A DNA stretch of 64,000 nucleotides from Oreohelix idahoensis (lineage: Eukaryota; Mollusca; Gastropoda; Stylommatophora; Oreohelicidae): contig JAMPIV010019831.1 in the NCBI GenBank assembly GCA_024509875.1, forward strand, positions 372,001-436,000, given 5' to 3'. Shown here in pieces: positions 20,708-32,856 of this stretch. Position 1 is the first letter of the stretch; every line of letters begins with the position of its first letter. The notes beneath the pieces are model-generated. The model saw only the letters and a list, made by a program, of their open reading frames with translations, was not told the origin of the DNA and searched no databases. The position numbers and the translations under genes are program-made.

Positions 20708-23128
20708 TGTCACGTAGACATTTATGATCTATAAATTGCCATATCATCTTCTTTTTCTTTCACCCGCATCCTCTATTCTTTTATAAATCTTTACCTTTTT
20801 CCTCTATTTTTTGCATCCATTCGTTTGCGAAAAATATTTTCTTTCCCATTCTCAATTTACCGTTTTCTTTCTCATACTGACTAGTAACCTTATTGCGTCA
20901 GATGTCGTTCGCGCAGTTTGACGAGAGGTGCGATTATGTTTCAGTCCATCTCAGACATAGGGCCGACCTACAGTCTGCCTTCTCACCTGTCAAATCGTAG
21001 TTTCTCGGTGAGCGCTCAGGAATAGCGAGATAACTGACACCTCTACGGTGCAGTTTCAGACATTTGTCTGGGAGTTCGCATCAGACATAAAGTTCCACGG
21101 TAGATACTCAGTGCCAGGTGTTATGAAACGTACGCATTCCATCTGACACGGCACTCACTGTTGGTCATAATCGGCGTGAGGTGCGAAGATGGGAAGTGTC
21201 AGTTACGGCATGCGTTTAAGAGACGTAGGTGTTAATGAGAAGGGGAGAGATCGGGGCTATGGAAATAGTATACATCTTTGTCTGGTTTTTCATATATACT
21301 AGAGAGAGTTAGATTTCATTATCACTCAGTAACCTCGCAGTCAAGACAAGAACAAGCCTTCGTTCGATTTCTAAGAATCTCTGTTAATAGAGATGGAATT
21401 TAGCTGGGTTTAAGTGGCTTAAGCTTCTTAGTAGTTCTGTGTGAGGTAAAATAATATTATTATCTAGTATTTTGTGAAGTGTTTAAAGTGTTTAATCGCC
21501 TATTTTATCCTACTATTTCTTTTGTGCAGAGTGATTAAAGTATAAGTTTGTTATATTCTTTAGTCGACAAATTACAGTGAAAAGCAAGATAAATTAAAAA
21601 AAATTCTAGCTAAACCAGTTCGGCTATTAATAAATTTAATTTAACTGCTAATACTCAGGCGAGATAATTTTCAAACTAACTTATGACGGCTAGATGTCTC
21701 ATGAGTGTTGACGAAATATATTTATATGTATTTCTAATTCATGATGACCGATTTTATGAATATAACTTATTTCCCGGGAAGTGTTAAATGATAAGCTCTA
21801 CGCTTGCAGTTTAAAATATAAGTTATATCCTTATACATAGTATGTATAAATATTTCATATGTATTTTTCTTTATACAGTGAATACTGTGGTACCCAAACT
21901 ATGCCAGCGTTCTAGTACGTGAACATTATCTGTGAAGAATTTACGCACTGTCAATACATGAACTGTAACAGTTAAATGAAGTAAAAGGCCTATCGCGCCA
22001 GAATTAAATTTTTCCAGAATAACATTTACGTACAGCTCAGCCCGTTGTGGCAAGCAAAATATCAGTACTTTCCGACATCGTTGACAAGTGTGTGGTGAAC
22101 CTAGATTTTTGTTGTTGAGAGAAGCTGTCCACCGGTCATCTTCCTAATTAAGGGAAACCTCGTGTTCTGACATTGTGTGCTCGTTTAAGCCTAATTCTTA
22201 CCTCGTGAGTCAAGTGACACTAACTTTAGTCTGAGATAACTATCGCATGAAGCAGACGCTCCCCAAATCCATTGTGATGAAACCAACAAAACAAATCTGC
22301 AGAGCTGGGATCTGTTTCATTAAATGACAGTAACAGATAAAAAGTGTGAGTGTCCCAAAGTTTGCGCCAGACGGCGAACCACAGCACGATTGTAAGTATA
22401 TCAGGGCCCTGATGAAAGAACCGAGTGAAAGTAGACTGAAGGATGTTCTTTGCTTGAGTCACCCACGTTGTAATTTCCTTTATGCACGTTATTGCTAACA
22501 ATAGTTACCCTTAGAAACCCAGAGTATCAAGTCTGTCCATATCTTAAAAGGGGGAAACCATAGACTCAATCCTACGCATCTGTAACTCCTTGGGGTTAAC
22601 ACTTTCTTCTAACGGGATTGTGAGCTATATATCCAGGCGAGGACCATACAAACGGGTCTATCACTATTGTAGCATTCCTTGATTTTTATGACTATGTTTA
22701 TGCTTTTGATGTATTTTATATGTTGTGATGTAAGTTTACTATGATAAATAAACTATACCTACATTTATTTCAGTGTGGTGGTCAGTTCGTTCCCATAATA
22801 TCCATATAATCATTTGTTATAGTTTTTCACGTCTGTGTGTCTACCTGTCGTCACCTGAATGTGCGTGCACGTGAGTGGATATATATATATTTAATGTATA
22901 TGTGTTAGACTGTCTGACTACTTTAGATCTGTCGTAGAAAATAGGTGAGAGAGAGAGAGAGAGAGAGAAGATTTCCCGCTCTCAGAGACAGCCTCTATCA
23001 CTATTCTACCACCTCACTCGTGGAAATCTATTTTTGTATTTCTATCTCACACTGTGACTATCACTTATTCTAACCTATTCAGAAGGGACCAACCCAAATC
23101 TTAATTCTCCTATCTATAATCTACGACA
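20708..23128 (+). repeat. E2 5' LTR
   Basis: 2421 bases, TG...CA, preceded by TSD aatat (20703-20707). It has a (GA)n tract near 22947-22968. Open frames inside, such as one of 91 codons on the minus strand at 22226-22501, are kept in both LTRs only because the LTRs are recent copies; none has a recognisable motif. Confidence 0.92.
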
Positions 23129-23274
23129 CATGGTTGCTCGTTTCCGGTTTTTGAACTTAGAATAGGAAGACGAGTACGATAGATATCAGCTCGTGTGGAA
23201 TTTTCTTTATTCTGATATAGAGTAAGAGTGTGATGTCTTGTGAGAGTTTGTATCTTTTAAAAAAATAACTATCC
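23129..23274 (+). other. E2 leader, first part (continues at 32857)
   Basis: Non-coding leader after the 5' LTR. A primer-binding site would be expected at its start; catggttgctcg is there, but I could not assign a tRNA. E1 inserted at tatcc (23270-23274), and the leader resumes at 32857. Confidence 0.7.
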
Positions 23275-24810
23275 TGTTACGTGCAGTCTTTGATATCTTA
23301 CAATATTATACATTGGTATACTTGTTATGTTCGCAAATATTTTGTAAACAAAATAGATACTTTTTAGTGCTTAAGGAAAAGTCATTATTGAGTTACTTCC
23401 CTTGAAAGTTGTGTCGTCTCTTTCGATCGAACTCCGCGGATGAATCCAGTTTTACTGCGATTTATTCTTTGTTTGGGTAGTAATAGATTGTTCTTGCTTC
23501 AGAATATCTATGGCCTGAATTTATGTGTATTGTTTGATTGAGTAGGACGAGTCTGTCTTATATCTGTATATCTTTACATATCTAAGTCGAACTATATGTT
23601 CTTTTGTCTCTAGAGAGGTCAAAGGCTATTCGGCGGATGTGTCGCTAGAGAGGTGTGATTTGGCTTCGCCCTGATGGGCTGTGTTTTTCTATGTCGGCTT
23701 GTCGCCGGAAAAAGTGATCTCTATATTTATGGGGAAAGTGATAGTCGTCTAGACCTATCGTGTATGCTTTACCCCAGTGTTCATTATTATTGCCAAGGAA
23801 TGGCAGAATCATATTTCTGATACCAAGGTAATGAAAGATACTCTTTTGAACTCTCGTACGAAGCCACCGTTTTCGATAGGTACGATTTGTACGTCTGAGA
23901 GGATACATTTAACTAGATGAAAAACGACTCTGATTCCTAGCAGCACTATATCCTGTAGAATGCAGTCAATTGTTCATGATAAAATCTACAGAGCAATGAA
24001 ATGTTTAATGAATGACTAACTTTAAGACAGATTCATTATCTGTATCCAAACGTGAGTGACAGCTCACGAGAGAAGCCATCTTGTAACCAAACATTTAGTG
24101 ACTTTCAAGAAGAGAAAAGGGATGCCCGTATTATCGCTTGATTAGTCCAGAGATCACTGCTACACATGAGAACCCATTGCTAGCGGTTCAATATGATTAT
24201 ATGAAAAAATCTGTGCTGGACATTATGTTAAGGAATCTTCGCTAGACGAGATTAGGTCTAGAAGCCATCTTGGATATTGTTTATAATCTGACGTGCTTTG
24301 TCAGTAAACTCAGTTGATATATATATATGGGCAATACTGAGTGCTTGGCTACTGACAGTCCATTATATTATTATTCTACATGAGTGCCCATGTAACATTG
24401 CAAGACCATTTATCCACTGTACCATGATGTATTATGCCAACCTGTGATTTGTCACTATCTGTGCTGTCGAGTGTGTACGTCCAATTAAACTGTAGTAAAG
24501 GTACACAGTCGTTGGTGTCGATGACTTCCAGCCATACATGAGTGTGAGAAAAGAACATTTGTCAACACCACGAACTCTTCTTATCATTCGCATATTATAC
24601 ACTCAATCTATGTCTACACACCACTGCGTAGGTCAAGTTGACATTCCATACTCAAACCACGAGCAACACAACAACACAGTATTTAACTCTGGTGATGTTC
24701 GAGTGAGCTTCAGATTTTTCAGCATGTCTCTTGCTCAGGGCAAATGTCTTGTATTAAGAGTTTATCAACTGATGATGACCTTCGTCTTCCAGCACACACC
24801 CATCATTAAC
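23275..24810 (+). repeat. E1 5' LTR
   Basis: Matches the 3' LTR closely from 23275 to about 24784. The last ~25 bases differ from the 3' LTR, so the end coordinate is inferred from length. It contains two YY1-like GCCATCTTG motifs (24075, 24264) and a TATA-like gatatatatatatggg near 24318. Confidence 0.82.
24264..24272 (+). promoter_or_regulatory. YY1-like motif in E1 LTR, about 55 bases before a TATA-like stretch
   Basis: GCCATCTTG, with a second copy at 24075-24083 and the same pair in the 3' LTR. Its position upstream of gatatatatatatggg suggests a promoter module; function is inference. Confidence 0.35.
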
Positions 24811-25935
24811 ACCATGTATTTATCAACTGGTGGACCAGCTTTCTGGGTTTGACCTCGCAGAAGTTCAGAAGTCAACAGATTACCGATACCAGACCGTTTC
24901 CTGTGGCTGATACGACACACTTGCAGTATTGGTTTGCTCTTTGTCAACACTTCGTCACGTGACCTGTCAAGTGAATGCAGTATGTAGGTCAGCGTTGTTG
25001 ACATTTTTACATTAGACATTACAGAGTTTCACTGAACAGTTGGATCAATTCTTGTCAATGTTAACAGGAAGACAGTATTATTGAACTAAGAAGTCCTATT
25101 TTCATCGATGGATCTTCTTGTTTTCTATATATGAACTTTAATATTTAAGGCCAGAATGTTTAATTGAATAAAGTGGCAGTTTGTTTATTTTCATAAAAAT
25201 AACTTTGCCATTACTGTAAAACTGAGCCTATTTTGCAACACATACTATCATACACATAATTTATATATTTATGTTTACATGTTATTTGTTTGTATAGTAT
25301 GTTAGTTTCTATGTCAGCGGGTTGTGTTTAAGGTTGGGCGGCGTCCTCACAACAGAATATCCCACGTCATAGAGGGTCCGTTGTGGGCGTTTTCTATAGG
25401 TGCAATTTTCTTGATTGAAAATTTGCTGCGACAACTGTTGCTTTTGTGTTAGCTGTGAAGTCTGTAATTATTGTTATTTTTGTAATATTTCTTTGTTCTT
25501 TAGTTTTGTTTTGATTTGTTTGTAATTTGTTGGTCTACCCTTTTCTATCTTTCAGTTCTATTCACAATTTATATTCATATATTGTGACGTCATTTGTGTT
25601 GTTATTCTTTGCAGATTCAGTGATTATTTTCATTGATTTCCCTATTTGATTTATTTTGATTTCTGCAAACGTTTTTGTATTGTCAGTCCTATTTGTACTT
25701 TATGTATTCTGTTGGTTGACATATGTTTTATATAGGTATATTTCATAAGACACAATTGCCTGTGCACTGCACTTGGATTATGGTATAAACCAGTACCTGA
25801 TTATTATTACTATTATACAAGACCTTATTAAGGCTTGTGACCCACAGATATTGGGATAGTATACTGATTAATCAAGTCATTAAGAACTTGTGGTATTATT
25901 ATTGTTTCAGGTGATTAGTATTATTGTTAGACATC
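24811..25935 (+). other. E1 leader
   Basis: About 1.1 kb without coding sequence between the LTR and gag. A pyrimidine-rich stretch ending in cag just before 25911 resembles a splice acceptor upstream of the gag ATG, but no donor was tested. The primer-binding site is not identified. Confidence 0.6.
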
Positions 25936-28900
25936 ATGTCTACATTAGAATACTTCATTACACAAGGGAAAGCCCTTGATAAAACTGGTCAACAGTTAGA
26001 AGAATGGGATGTTGCTCAATATGACAAAGCATTAGCTGCTGAGGAGAGAAAAGCTGCTGCAGAAGAGAGAAAAGTTGCTGCAGAAGAGAGAAAAGCTTTG
26101 GCTGAAGAGAAAAGATTAGAAAGAGAAGCTGAGGCTGCTGCTGAACAAAAGAAATTGCAGATGCAGGTGGAGCAAAGGAGATTTGAAGCTGAACAAAAAA
26201 AATTAGAAAGAGAAGCTGCTGCTGAACAAAAAAGATTAGACAGGGAAGCTGAACAAAAAAGATTAGACAGGGAAGCTGAACAAAAAAGATTAGACAGGGA
26301 AGCTGAACAAAAAAGATTAGACAGAGAGGCTGAAGAAAAAAAAGCAATAAGAGAACATGAATTTGAGTTAGAGAAATTGAGATTGACAAGTATGAGTAAT
26401 GTTAATCAGGCATCTAGTGGTAATGGTAAACCTTCTACTTACAAGGTTAAGGTTCCACCGTTCAATCAGTCCAGTGACGATATTACATTCTGGCTGGATA
26501 GATTTGAACGTTCTTGTCGTACACATAATGTGGATAAATCACAATACGCTAATCAATTATCAGAAAACTTGAAAGGTGAATCTTTGACTAGATTATGCCT
26601 TGTAGGAGAAGCAGATAAGGATAATTATGATGTCATTAGGGCGGCTTTGATAAAAAAATATCAGCTAAGTGAGGAAGGCTATCGCCTTTTATTTAAGACG
26701 ATGGTGCCTGAGACGGGTGTAGAATTCTCAGAATTCACTGCAAAGGCACGTCTCACAGTTGATCGTTGGATTGAGCTTTCCAAAACAGAAAAAACGTATG
26801 AAGGACTTATGGATTTGTTGCTCAGAGATAAGATTATGTCATGTGTGAACAAACCTTTCCTTGAATTTATACATGAGCGTAAACCCAAATCTCTAAAAGA
26901 AATGGAAGAATATTGTTCCCAATATGTCACTGCACACCCCGACGTGACTTTTGGCAACACTAAGATTAAGGAGAGTATGCCAGTTGCTTCAGCAACACCA
27001 TACAATCCCAATTATTCACACAGATTTCAGGGACCTCAAAACAGATTTGATAAAAAAGGTAACCATAATAGTTATCAAAACCAAGGTAACCAATCATTTC
27101 AGGGTTCTTCTTCAAAGAACTGGAGACGAGCTGATAGCTCTCGACACAGGGGTGGTCATAATTATAGGAATTTCCGTAGAGGAAGTAATTATAGAAACTA
27201 TCAGGGTTATCCGTCTTGGAGTCAACAAGATCATAATTACAGAGATACTCATTATAATGAATATGATAATGGTAACCAAGGGAACTATGACTCAAACCCA
27301 AATAGGGGTTACAATAGAGGTAACAATAACTACAGAGGTGATAATAACCGAGGTAGATCTCAAAACAAAAGACATAAACCACATTTTCAGGCAAACTCTG
27401 CACAACAAGAGTCCCATGAAGCCTATAAACAGAGTAAAGATAATAATGATGCTAGTAATATGGCATGTGCCGCTTTTGATTTTGGGAGAGCATCTCAGTG
27501 CCCCCAATGCAAAACGTTATTTGAGCCAACCACAGTGTCTACTTTAAGCTGTGGCCATCCTCTTCCTGCTCTTCCGGCATCAGTCGCGCATGATGGAAGA
27601 GGTTCTCTTGTCTTACATAAGGGTTTAGTGAATAACAATCCAGTCTCTGTGCTATTTGATTCTGGATGCACCACAATTGGTGTTAGGCAGTCACTCGTAG
27701 ATCCTTCCCGTGCCACTGGACAAGTAGTCAAATGTGTAACATTTGGCGGCACATTAGAGAAATACTCTACTGCTATCATTAGGATTGCTACTCCTTTCTT
27801 TACAGGAGATGTACACGCATGTCTTCTTCCGAATCCGATCGCTGACCTCATCATCGGTCGCATTCATGGAGTCAAAGAATGCACTCCGCAACAAATTTCC
27901 ACGTGGGAAAGGCAAAACATGCAGATTGCTAACGCTGTAGTCACTAGAGCTCAGGCTCTTAATATGCCTCAAACTTCATCTACTGAAGATAATGAAGTGC
28001 ATAACCAAGATAATCCCTTGGTAATTTCTCGTGACTCGTTTATAAAACAGCAAGAAGATGATCCCACTCTGAAGAAATTCTTCATTCTTGCAACTAAAGG
28101 TGATCCGAATAAAGACACAAGTCGTAAATCGTGGATTACAAAGAAGAATGGCGTACTTGTACGTATGGTTCAAGACTCCATTACGTCAAGTCATTCTCAA
28201 ATCCTGGTTCCCAAGAATTTGAGAGTTAAAATTTTGCAGCACGCTCACGACTCTCAGTGTGCTGGACACATGGGTTTTTCCCGTACTAAGTCAAGAGTCC
28301 TTGCGGCTTTCTTTTGGCCATTGGTAAACAAGGACATACGGATTTATTGTCGATCTTGTAAAGTATGTCAGGAAGTTAAATCCAAAGGTCCACGGCATGC
28401 TGCACCCATTCAGGCGGCGGACATTCCTATTCGGCCGTTTCAAAAAATGGCCATAGACATTATTGGTCCATTTAAGATCAAGTCTGCCAGAGGACATCAG
28501 TTTATCTTGACGTGTGTTGATATGTGCACACGTTGGCCAGAGGCTATTCCTCTGAAGAGCATTACTACTGCTGATATTGCAGATGCTCTTTGGCTTATAT
28601 TTTCTCGTCTGGGGTTCCCCGGAGAGATATTGTCAGACCATGGCACCCAACTAATATCAGATACCATGTCTCAAGTAATGTCTACTCTGCAGATAGATAG
28701 ATCTTTAAGTAGTATCTACCATCCAATGTCTAATGGTATGGTCGAACGCCTTAATAGAACACTTAAAAACTTACTGGGGAAGATAACTGAGGATCATCCT
28801 CAAGACTGGGACAGAGTTTTACCTGCGGCCCTCTTCGCTTACAGAGAGGTACCCAATGAACATACAGGATTTTCTCCCTTTGAACTCGTCTTTGGCGCGC

Positions 28901-30840
28901 GTCCGCGTGGCCCTATGTCGTTGCTTCACGATCTCATAACATCTGACAATATTGACGATGACACAAAGTCATCCTACGAATATGTCATCGCGTTGAGACA
29001 AAAGATTATCGAAGCATGCAAATTAGCAACTTCTTCTTCTGAATTTGCGAAACAGAAGGCAAGGCAATTTGCCAATAAGAAGAGATGCTTACGACAACTT
29101 TGTCCTGGTGACAAAGCATTTGTATTACTACCTTGTAGGGAAAACAGATTACTTATTTCTTGGAAAGGTCCGTACGATATAATATCGAAAATTTCCGATG
29201 TCGACTATATTGTCGATATTGATGGGAAGCATAAAACCTTCCACATCAATATGCTTACTGAATTCCATGAACGTCCGGATTATTTGCAACCCATTTTCCA
29301 AGCAACGGACAATTCTCCAGTACAACATGGTCATTACTCATCACTGTCCGTGATACAGGATGAGGAAACAAGTTTTTCAGATGTAAATCTTCCTCTTCCA
29401 ATGATCCCACTTCATTCTAGTGAATCATGGAAGAACGTTACTGTCTCTCCTGATTTGTCTCTAGGAGAACAGCGACAAGTTTCAACTATGTTGCAAACAT
29501 TTCAGGATGTACTCACTGACATCCCTGGACAAACGCATGTCATTGAACATGACATTGTTCTAACTGACCATACTCCTATTAGGGTTAGACCTTATCCTAT
29601 ACCTATACATTTTCAAGCACAGGTCGAGAAAGAGTTGGATGAGATGATAGATTTGAAAATAATCGAACCATCCACCTCTGCATATTCTTCGCCGATGGTT
29701 ATTGTGCGTAAAAAAGACAATAACATACGTCTTTGCGTTGACTATCGAAAATTGAATCAAGTAACGAAGTTCGATGCCGAACCTATGCCTTTACTGGAAG
29801 AGCTACTTACTCGACTCTCCAAATCTCATTTTTTCACTAAACTTGATTTGTCTAAAGGATATTGGCAAGTTCCTTTATCTGAACGCGCCAAACCTCTCAC
29901 GGCTTTTTCAACACCTAGAGGTTTGTTCCAATGGAATTTTATGCCTTTCGGTCTTATGAACGCACCAGCTACATTCGTACGCATGATGCGCCGAATCCTA
30001 TCTTATCGGTCAGATGTCATTGCATATCTAGACGACATCTGTCTTTTCAGCGATACTTGGGAAGATCACTATTCAGGGTTAGATGAATTGCTGTCTACTT
30101 TGCGTGAGCACAACCTGACAGCGAAACCCTCTAAAGCCTATATTGGTTTTAGCGAAATTTCTTTCCTAGGCCACCGAGTTGGTCATGGTTTCCTAAAGAC
30201 AGAGGACCATAATACTAGTAAGATACTTAACATCTCAATCCCTAAGACTAAAAAACAGGTGAGAAGTCTGTTAGGTCTTATTCAATTTTATGGCAGATTC
30301 ATTCAGAATCTATCCTCTATCATGGCACCTCTTTCAACACTTCTAAAGAAAGGTTCGCCTAATATGGTCCACTGGTCTCAGGAATGCCAATGCTCTCTGG
30401 ATAAGATTAAAACATTGTTTTCAACACCACCTATTTTAGTGCTACCTACTAAAGATAAGACATTCGTTCTTCGTAGTGACGCTTCATCCACTGGGATTGG
30501 AGCGGCACTAATGCAAGAGTACTCTGGAACTCTGCATCCTGTAATGTATATTTCCAGAAAACTTAATGCGGCAGAAAGGAATTATTCGGTTTTAGACCGT
30601 GAGCTATTAGCTATGGTTTGGTCGATCCTCAAACTACAGAGATTCCTTCTAGGCGCACATTTCATAGTAGAAACCGACCAAAAAGCTCTTACTGCTATAC
30701 AGAGTAAGAATTTGAAGAGCTCGAGGTCTACTCGATATGCAATTGCTCTTCAACCTTTTCATTTCTCTGTGCGAGCTATTCGTGGATCAGATAATGTGAT
30801 GGCAGACATTCTGTCAAGATGCCCACATGATTCCACATAA
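25936..30840 (+). CDS. E1 gag-pol polyprotein: gag, protease, integrase, reverse transcriptase, RNase H (intact)
   Basis: I take ATG 25936 as the start (MSTLEYFITQ), giving about 1634 codons without a break. Residues 30-150 are a charged coiled coil with a 27-base unit repeated four times (AEQKRLDRE). Residues 160-335 are the gag core. Residues 355-485 are Arg/Gly/Asn/Tyr-rich, replacing zinc knuckles, and a CPQC is near 522. Protease DSG is at ~575. Integrase has a zinc region (~769-812, ending CKVC), catalytic IDIIGPF (~839), LSDHGTQ (~899) and MVERLNR (~936), and a GPY/F module WKGPYDII (~1078). RT follows, with KLDLSKGYWQ (~1303) and YLDD (~1364). RNase H has RSDASSTG, DRELLAMVW, ETDQKAL and a distal Asp (1514-1624). 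Integrase before RT is the Copia-like order known from the Gmr1 group of Gypsy elements. This copy could encode all functions. Confidence 0.95.
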   Translation: MSTLEYFITQGKALDKTGQQLEEWDVAQYDKALAAEERKAAAEERKVAAEERKALAEEKRLEREAEAAAEQKKLQMQVEQRRFEAEQKKLEREAAAEQKRLDREAEQKRLDREAEQKRLDREAEQKRLDREAEEKKAIREHEFELEKLRLTSMSNVNQASSGNGKPSTYKVKVPPFNQSSDDITFWLDRFERSCRTHNVDKSQYANQLSENLKGESLTRLCLVGEADKDNYDVIRAALIKKYQLSEEGYRLLFKTMVPETGVEFSEFTAKARLTVDRWIELSKTEKTYEGLMDLLLRDKIMSCVNKPFLEFIHERKPKSLKEMEEYCSQYVTAHPDVTFGNTKIKESMPVASATPYNPNYSHRFQGPQNRFDKKGNHNSYQNQGNQSFQGSSSKNWRRADSSRHRGGHNYRNFRRGSNYRNYQGYPSWSQQDHNYRDTHYNEYDNGNQGNYDSNPNRGYNRGNNNYRGDNNRGRSQNKRHKPHFQANSAQQESHEAYKQSKDNNDASNMACAAFDFGRASQCPQCKTLFEPTTVSTLSCGHPLPALPASVAHDGRGSLVLHKGLVNNNPVSVLFDSGCTTIGVRQSLVDPSRATGQVVKCVTFGGTLEKYSTAIIRIATPFFTGDVHACLLPNPIADLIIGRIHGVKECTPQQISTWERQNMQIANAVVTRAQALNMPQTSSTEDNEVHNQDNPLVISRDSFIKQQEDDPTLKKFFILATKGDPNKDTSRKSWITKKNGVLVRMVQDSITSSHSQILVPKNLRVKILQHAHDSQCAGHMGFSRTKSRVLAAFFWPLVNKDIRIYCRSCKVCQEVKSKGPRHAAPIQAADIPIRPFQKMAIDIIGPFKIKSARGHQFILTCVDMCTRWPEAIPLKSITTADIADALWLIFSRLGFPGEILSDHGTQLISDTMSQVMSTLQIDRSLSSIYHPMSNGMVERLNRTLKNLLGKITEDHPQDWDRVLPAALFAYREVPNEHTGFSPFELVFGARPRGPMSLLHDLITSDNIDDDTKSSYEYVIALRQKIIEACKLATSSSEFAKQKARQFANKKRCLRQLCPGDKAFVLLPCRENRLLISWKGPYDIISKISDVDYIVDIDGKHKTFHINMLTEFHERPDYLQPIFQATDNSPVQHGHYSSLSVIQDEETSFSDVNLPLPMIPLHSSESWKNVTVSPDLSLGEQRQVSTMLQTFQDVLTDIPGQTHVIEHDIVLTDHTPIRVRPYPIPIHFQAQVEKELDEMIDLKIIEPSTSAYSSPMVIVRKKDNNIRLCVDYRKLNQVTKFDAEPMPLLEELLTRLSKSHFFTKLDLSKGYWQVPLSERAKPLTAFSTPRGLFQWNFMPFGLMNAPATFVRMMRRILSYRSDVIAYLDDICLFSDTWEDHYSGLDELLSTLREHNLTAKPSKAYIGFSEISFLGHRVGHGFLKTEDHNTSKILNISIPKTKKQVRSLLGLIQFYGRFIQNLSSIMAPLSTLLKKGSPNMVHWSQECQCSLDKIKTLFSTPPILVLPTKDKTFVLRSDASSTGIGAALMQEYSGTLHPVMYISRKLNAAERNYSVLDRELLAMVWSILKLQRFLLGAHFIVETDQKALTAIQSKNLKSSRSTRYAIALQPFHFSVRAIRGSDNVMADILSRCPHDST

Positions 30841-31320
30841 CTATTAGGGCTTAGACTTCTTGATATGTCTAGTTCTATAGTAGTTCCTTTTCTATATCAT
30901 GATAGATACACATTTGTAATTTAATAATATAATGATTGTATCACTACATAGCGGTTCATTGATGTTTATTCACCGCTGTGCTTTGATGATTTTTCTTCAT
31001 AAATCATAAATTTAAGATATCTAATGCGAAATGATGATATGAATTTTTTAGGCATTGTGTAATTGCCAGAATTGTATTATACTTTGATGACACCTTCCTG
31101 GAAAAATATACTTGTAGAGAAATAATTTCTCTCAGTTTATGAGACACATTCTCACCAGTCGCTCCATAAGTCGACTTAGCCTCATATTAGGCGTTATAGT
31201 TATTCCTGATATTTTCATCTGCGCATTATTCATGCGTTGTGAGCCTATTGTACGTTGCTCCTAGATGTATTTCAAAAAAAAAAAATTTTCCATTTTTTTT
31301 CCCGGGAGGTGTGGTAAGAC
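30841..31320 (+). other. E1 3' non-coding segment with polypurine tract
   Basis: 480 bases between the stop and the 3' LTR. No gene is seen. The last ~15 bases (gggaggtgtggtaagac, ending at 31320) are purine-rich and abut the LTR, as expected for the plus-strand primer. Confidence 0.7.
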
Positions 31321-32856
31321 TGTTACGTGCAGTCTTTGATATCTTACAATATTATACATTGGTATACTTGTTATGTTCGCAAATATTTTGTAAACAAAAT
31401 AGATACTTTTTAGTGCTTAAGGAAAAGTCATTATTGAGTTACTTCCCTTGAAAGTTGTGTCGTCTCTTTCGATCGAACTCCGCGGATGAATCCAGTTTTA
31501 CTGCGATTTATTCTTTGTTTGGGTAGTAATAGATTGTTCTTGCTTCAGAATATCTATGGCCTGAATTTATGTGTATTGTTTGTCTGAGTAGGACGAGTCT
31601 GTCTTATATCTGTATATCTTTACATATCTAAGTCGAACTATATGTTCTTTTGTCTCTAGAGAGGTCAAAGGCTATTCGGCGGATGTGTCGCTAGAGAGGT
31701 GTGATTTGGCTTCGCCCTGATGGGCTGTGTTTTTCTATGTCGGCTTGTCGCCGGAAAAAGTGATCTCTATATTTATGGGGAAAGTGATAGTCGTCTAGAC
31801 CTATCGTGTATGCTTTACCCCAGTGTTCATTCTTATTGCCAAGGAATGGCAGAATCATATTTCTGATACCAAGGTAATGAAAGATACTCTTTTGAACTCT
31901 CGTACGAAGCCACCGTTTTCCGATAGGTACGATTTGTACGTCTGAGAGGATACATTTAACTAGATGAAAAACGACTCTGATTCCTAGCAGCACTATATCC
32001 TGTAGAATGCAGTCAATTGTTCATGATAAAATCTACAGAGCAATGAAATGTTTAATGAATGACTAACTTTAAGACAGATTCATTATCTGTATCCAAACGT
32101 GAGTGACAGCTCACGAGAGAAGCCATCTTGTAACCAAACATTTAGTGACTTTCAAGAAGAGAAAAGGGATACCCCGTATTATCGCTTGATTAGTCCAGAG
32201 ATCACTGCTACCCATGAGAACCCATTGCTAGCGGTTCAATATGATTATATGAAAAAATCTGTGCTGGACATTATGTTAAGGAATCTTCGCTAGACGAGGC
32301 TAGGTCTAGAAGCCATCTTGGATATTGTTTATAATCTGACGTGCTTTGTCAGTAAACTCAGTTGATATATATATATGGGCAATACTGAGTGCTTGGCTAC
32401 TGACAGTCCATTATATTATTATTCTACATGAGTGCCCATGTAACATTGCAAGACCATTTATCCACTGTACCATGATGTATGATGCCAACCTGTGATTTGT
32501 CACTATCTGTGCTGTCGAGTGTGTACGTCCAATTAAACTGTAGTAAAGGTACACAGTCGTTGGTGTCGATGACTTCCAGCCATACATGAGTGTGAGAAAA
32601 GAACATTTGTCAACACCACGAACTCTTCTTATCATTCGCATATTATACACTCAATCTATGTCTACACACCACTGCGTAGGTCAAGTTGACATTCCATACT
32701 CAAACCACGAGCAACACAACAACACAGTATTTAACTCTGGTGATGTTCGAGTGAGCTTCAGATTTTTCAGCATGTCTCTTGCTCAGGGCAAGGGTCTTGT
32801 ATTAAGAGTTTATCAACTGATGATGACGTCTGTCTTCCAAAAAAGAGACCTTATCA
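31321..32856 (+). repeat. E1 3' LTR
   Basis: 1536 bases, TGTTACG to CCTTATCA, followed by TSD tatcc. YY1-like motifs lie at 32122 and 32312. Open frames here and in the 5' LTR (for example 32586-32933) have no domain signature and are taken as chance. Confidence 0.85.

Larger units (their letters stand above)
23275..32856 (+). mobile_element. LTR retrotransposon E1 (Gypsy, Gmr1-like), structurally complete, inserted in E2
   Basis: The LTRs start TGTTACGTGCAG at 23275 and 31321. The TSD tatcc stands at 23270-23274 and 32857-32861. A polypurine tract precedes the 3' LTR. A single intact ORF (25936-30840) encodes all domains. By eye the LTRs differ at roughly ten sites over the first ~1.5 kb, so the insertion is recent. 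It is the innermost and therefore youngest element of this nest. Confidence 0.92.

Noticed and set aside
22226..22501. 91-codon open frame on the minus strand, kept in both E2 LTRs (again at 38126-38401)
   Set aside because: No motif or domain. Both copies are kept because the LTRs are recent duplicates, so this is not independent conservation.
26221..26328. Four 27-base tandem repeats that might suggest a CRISPR-like or satellite array
   Set aside because: They have no spacers and encode the AEQKRLDRE repeats of the E1 gag coiled coil.
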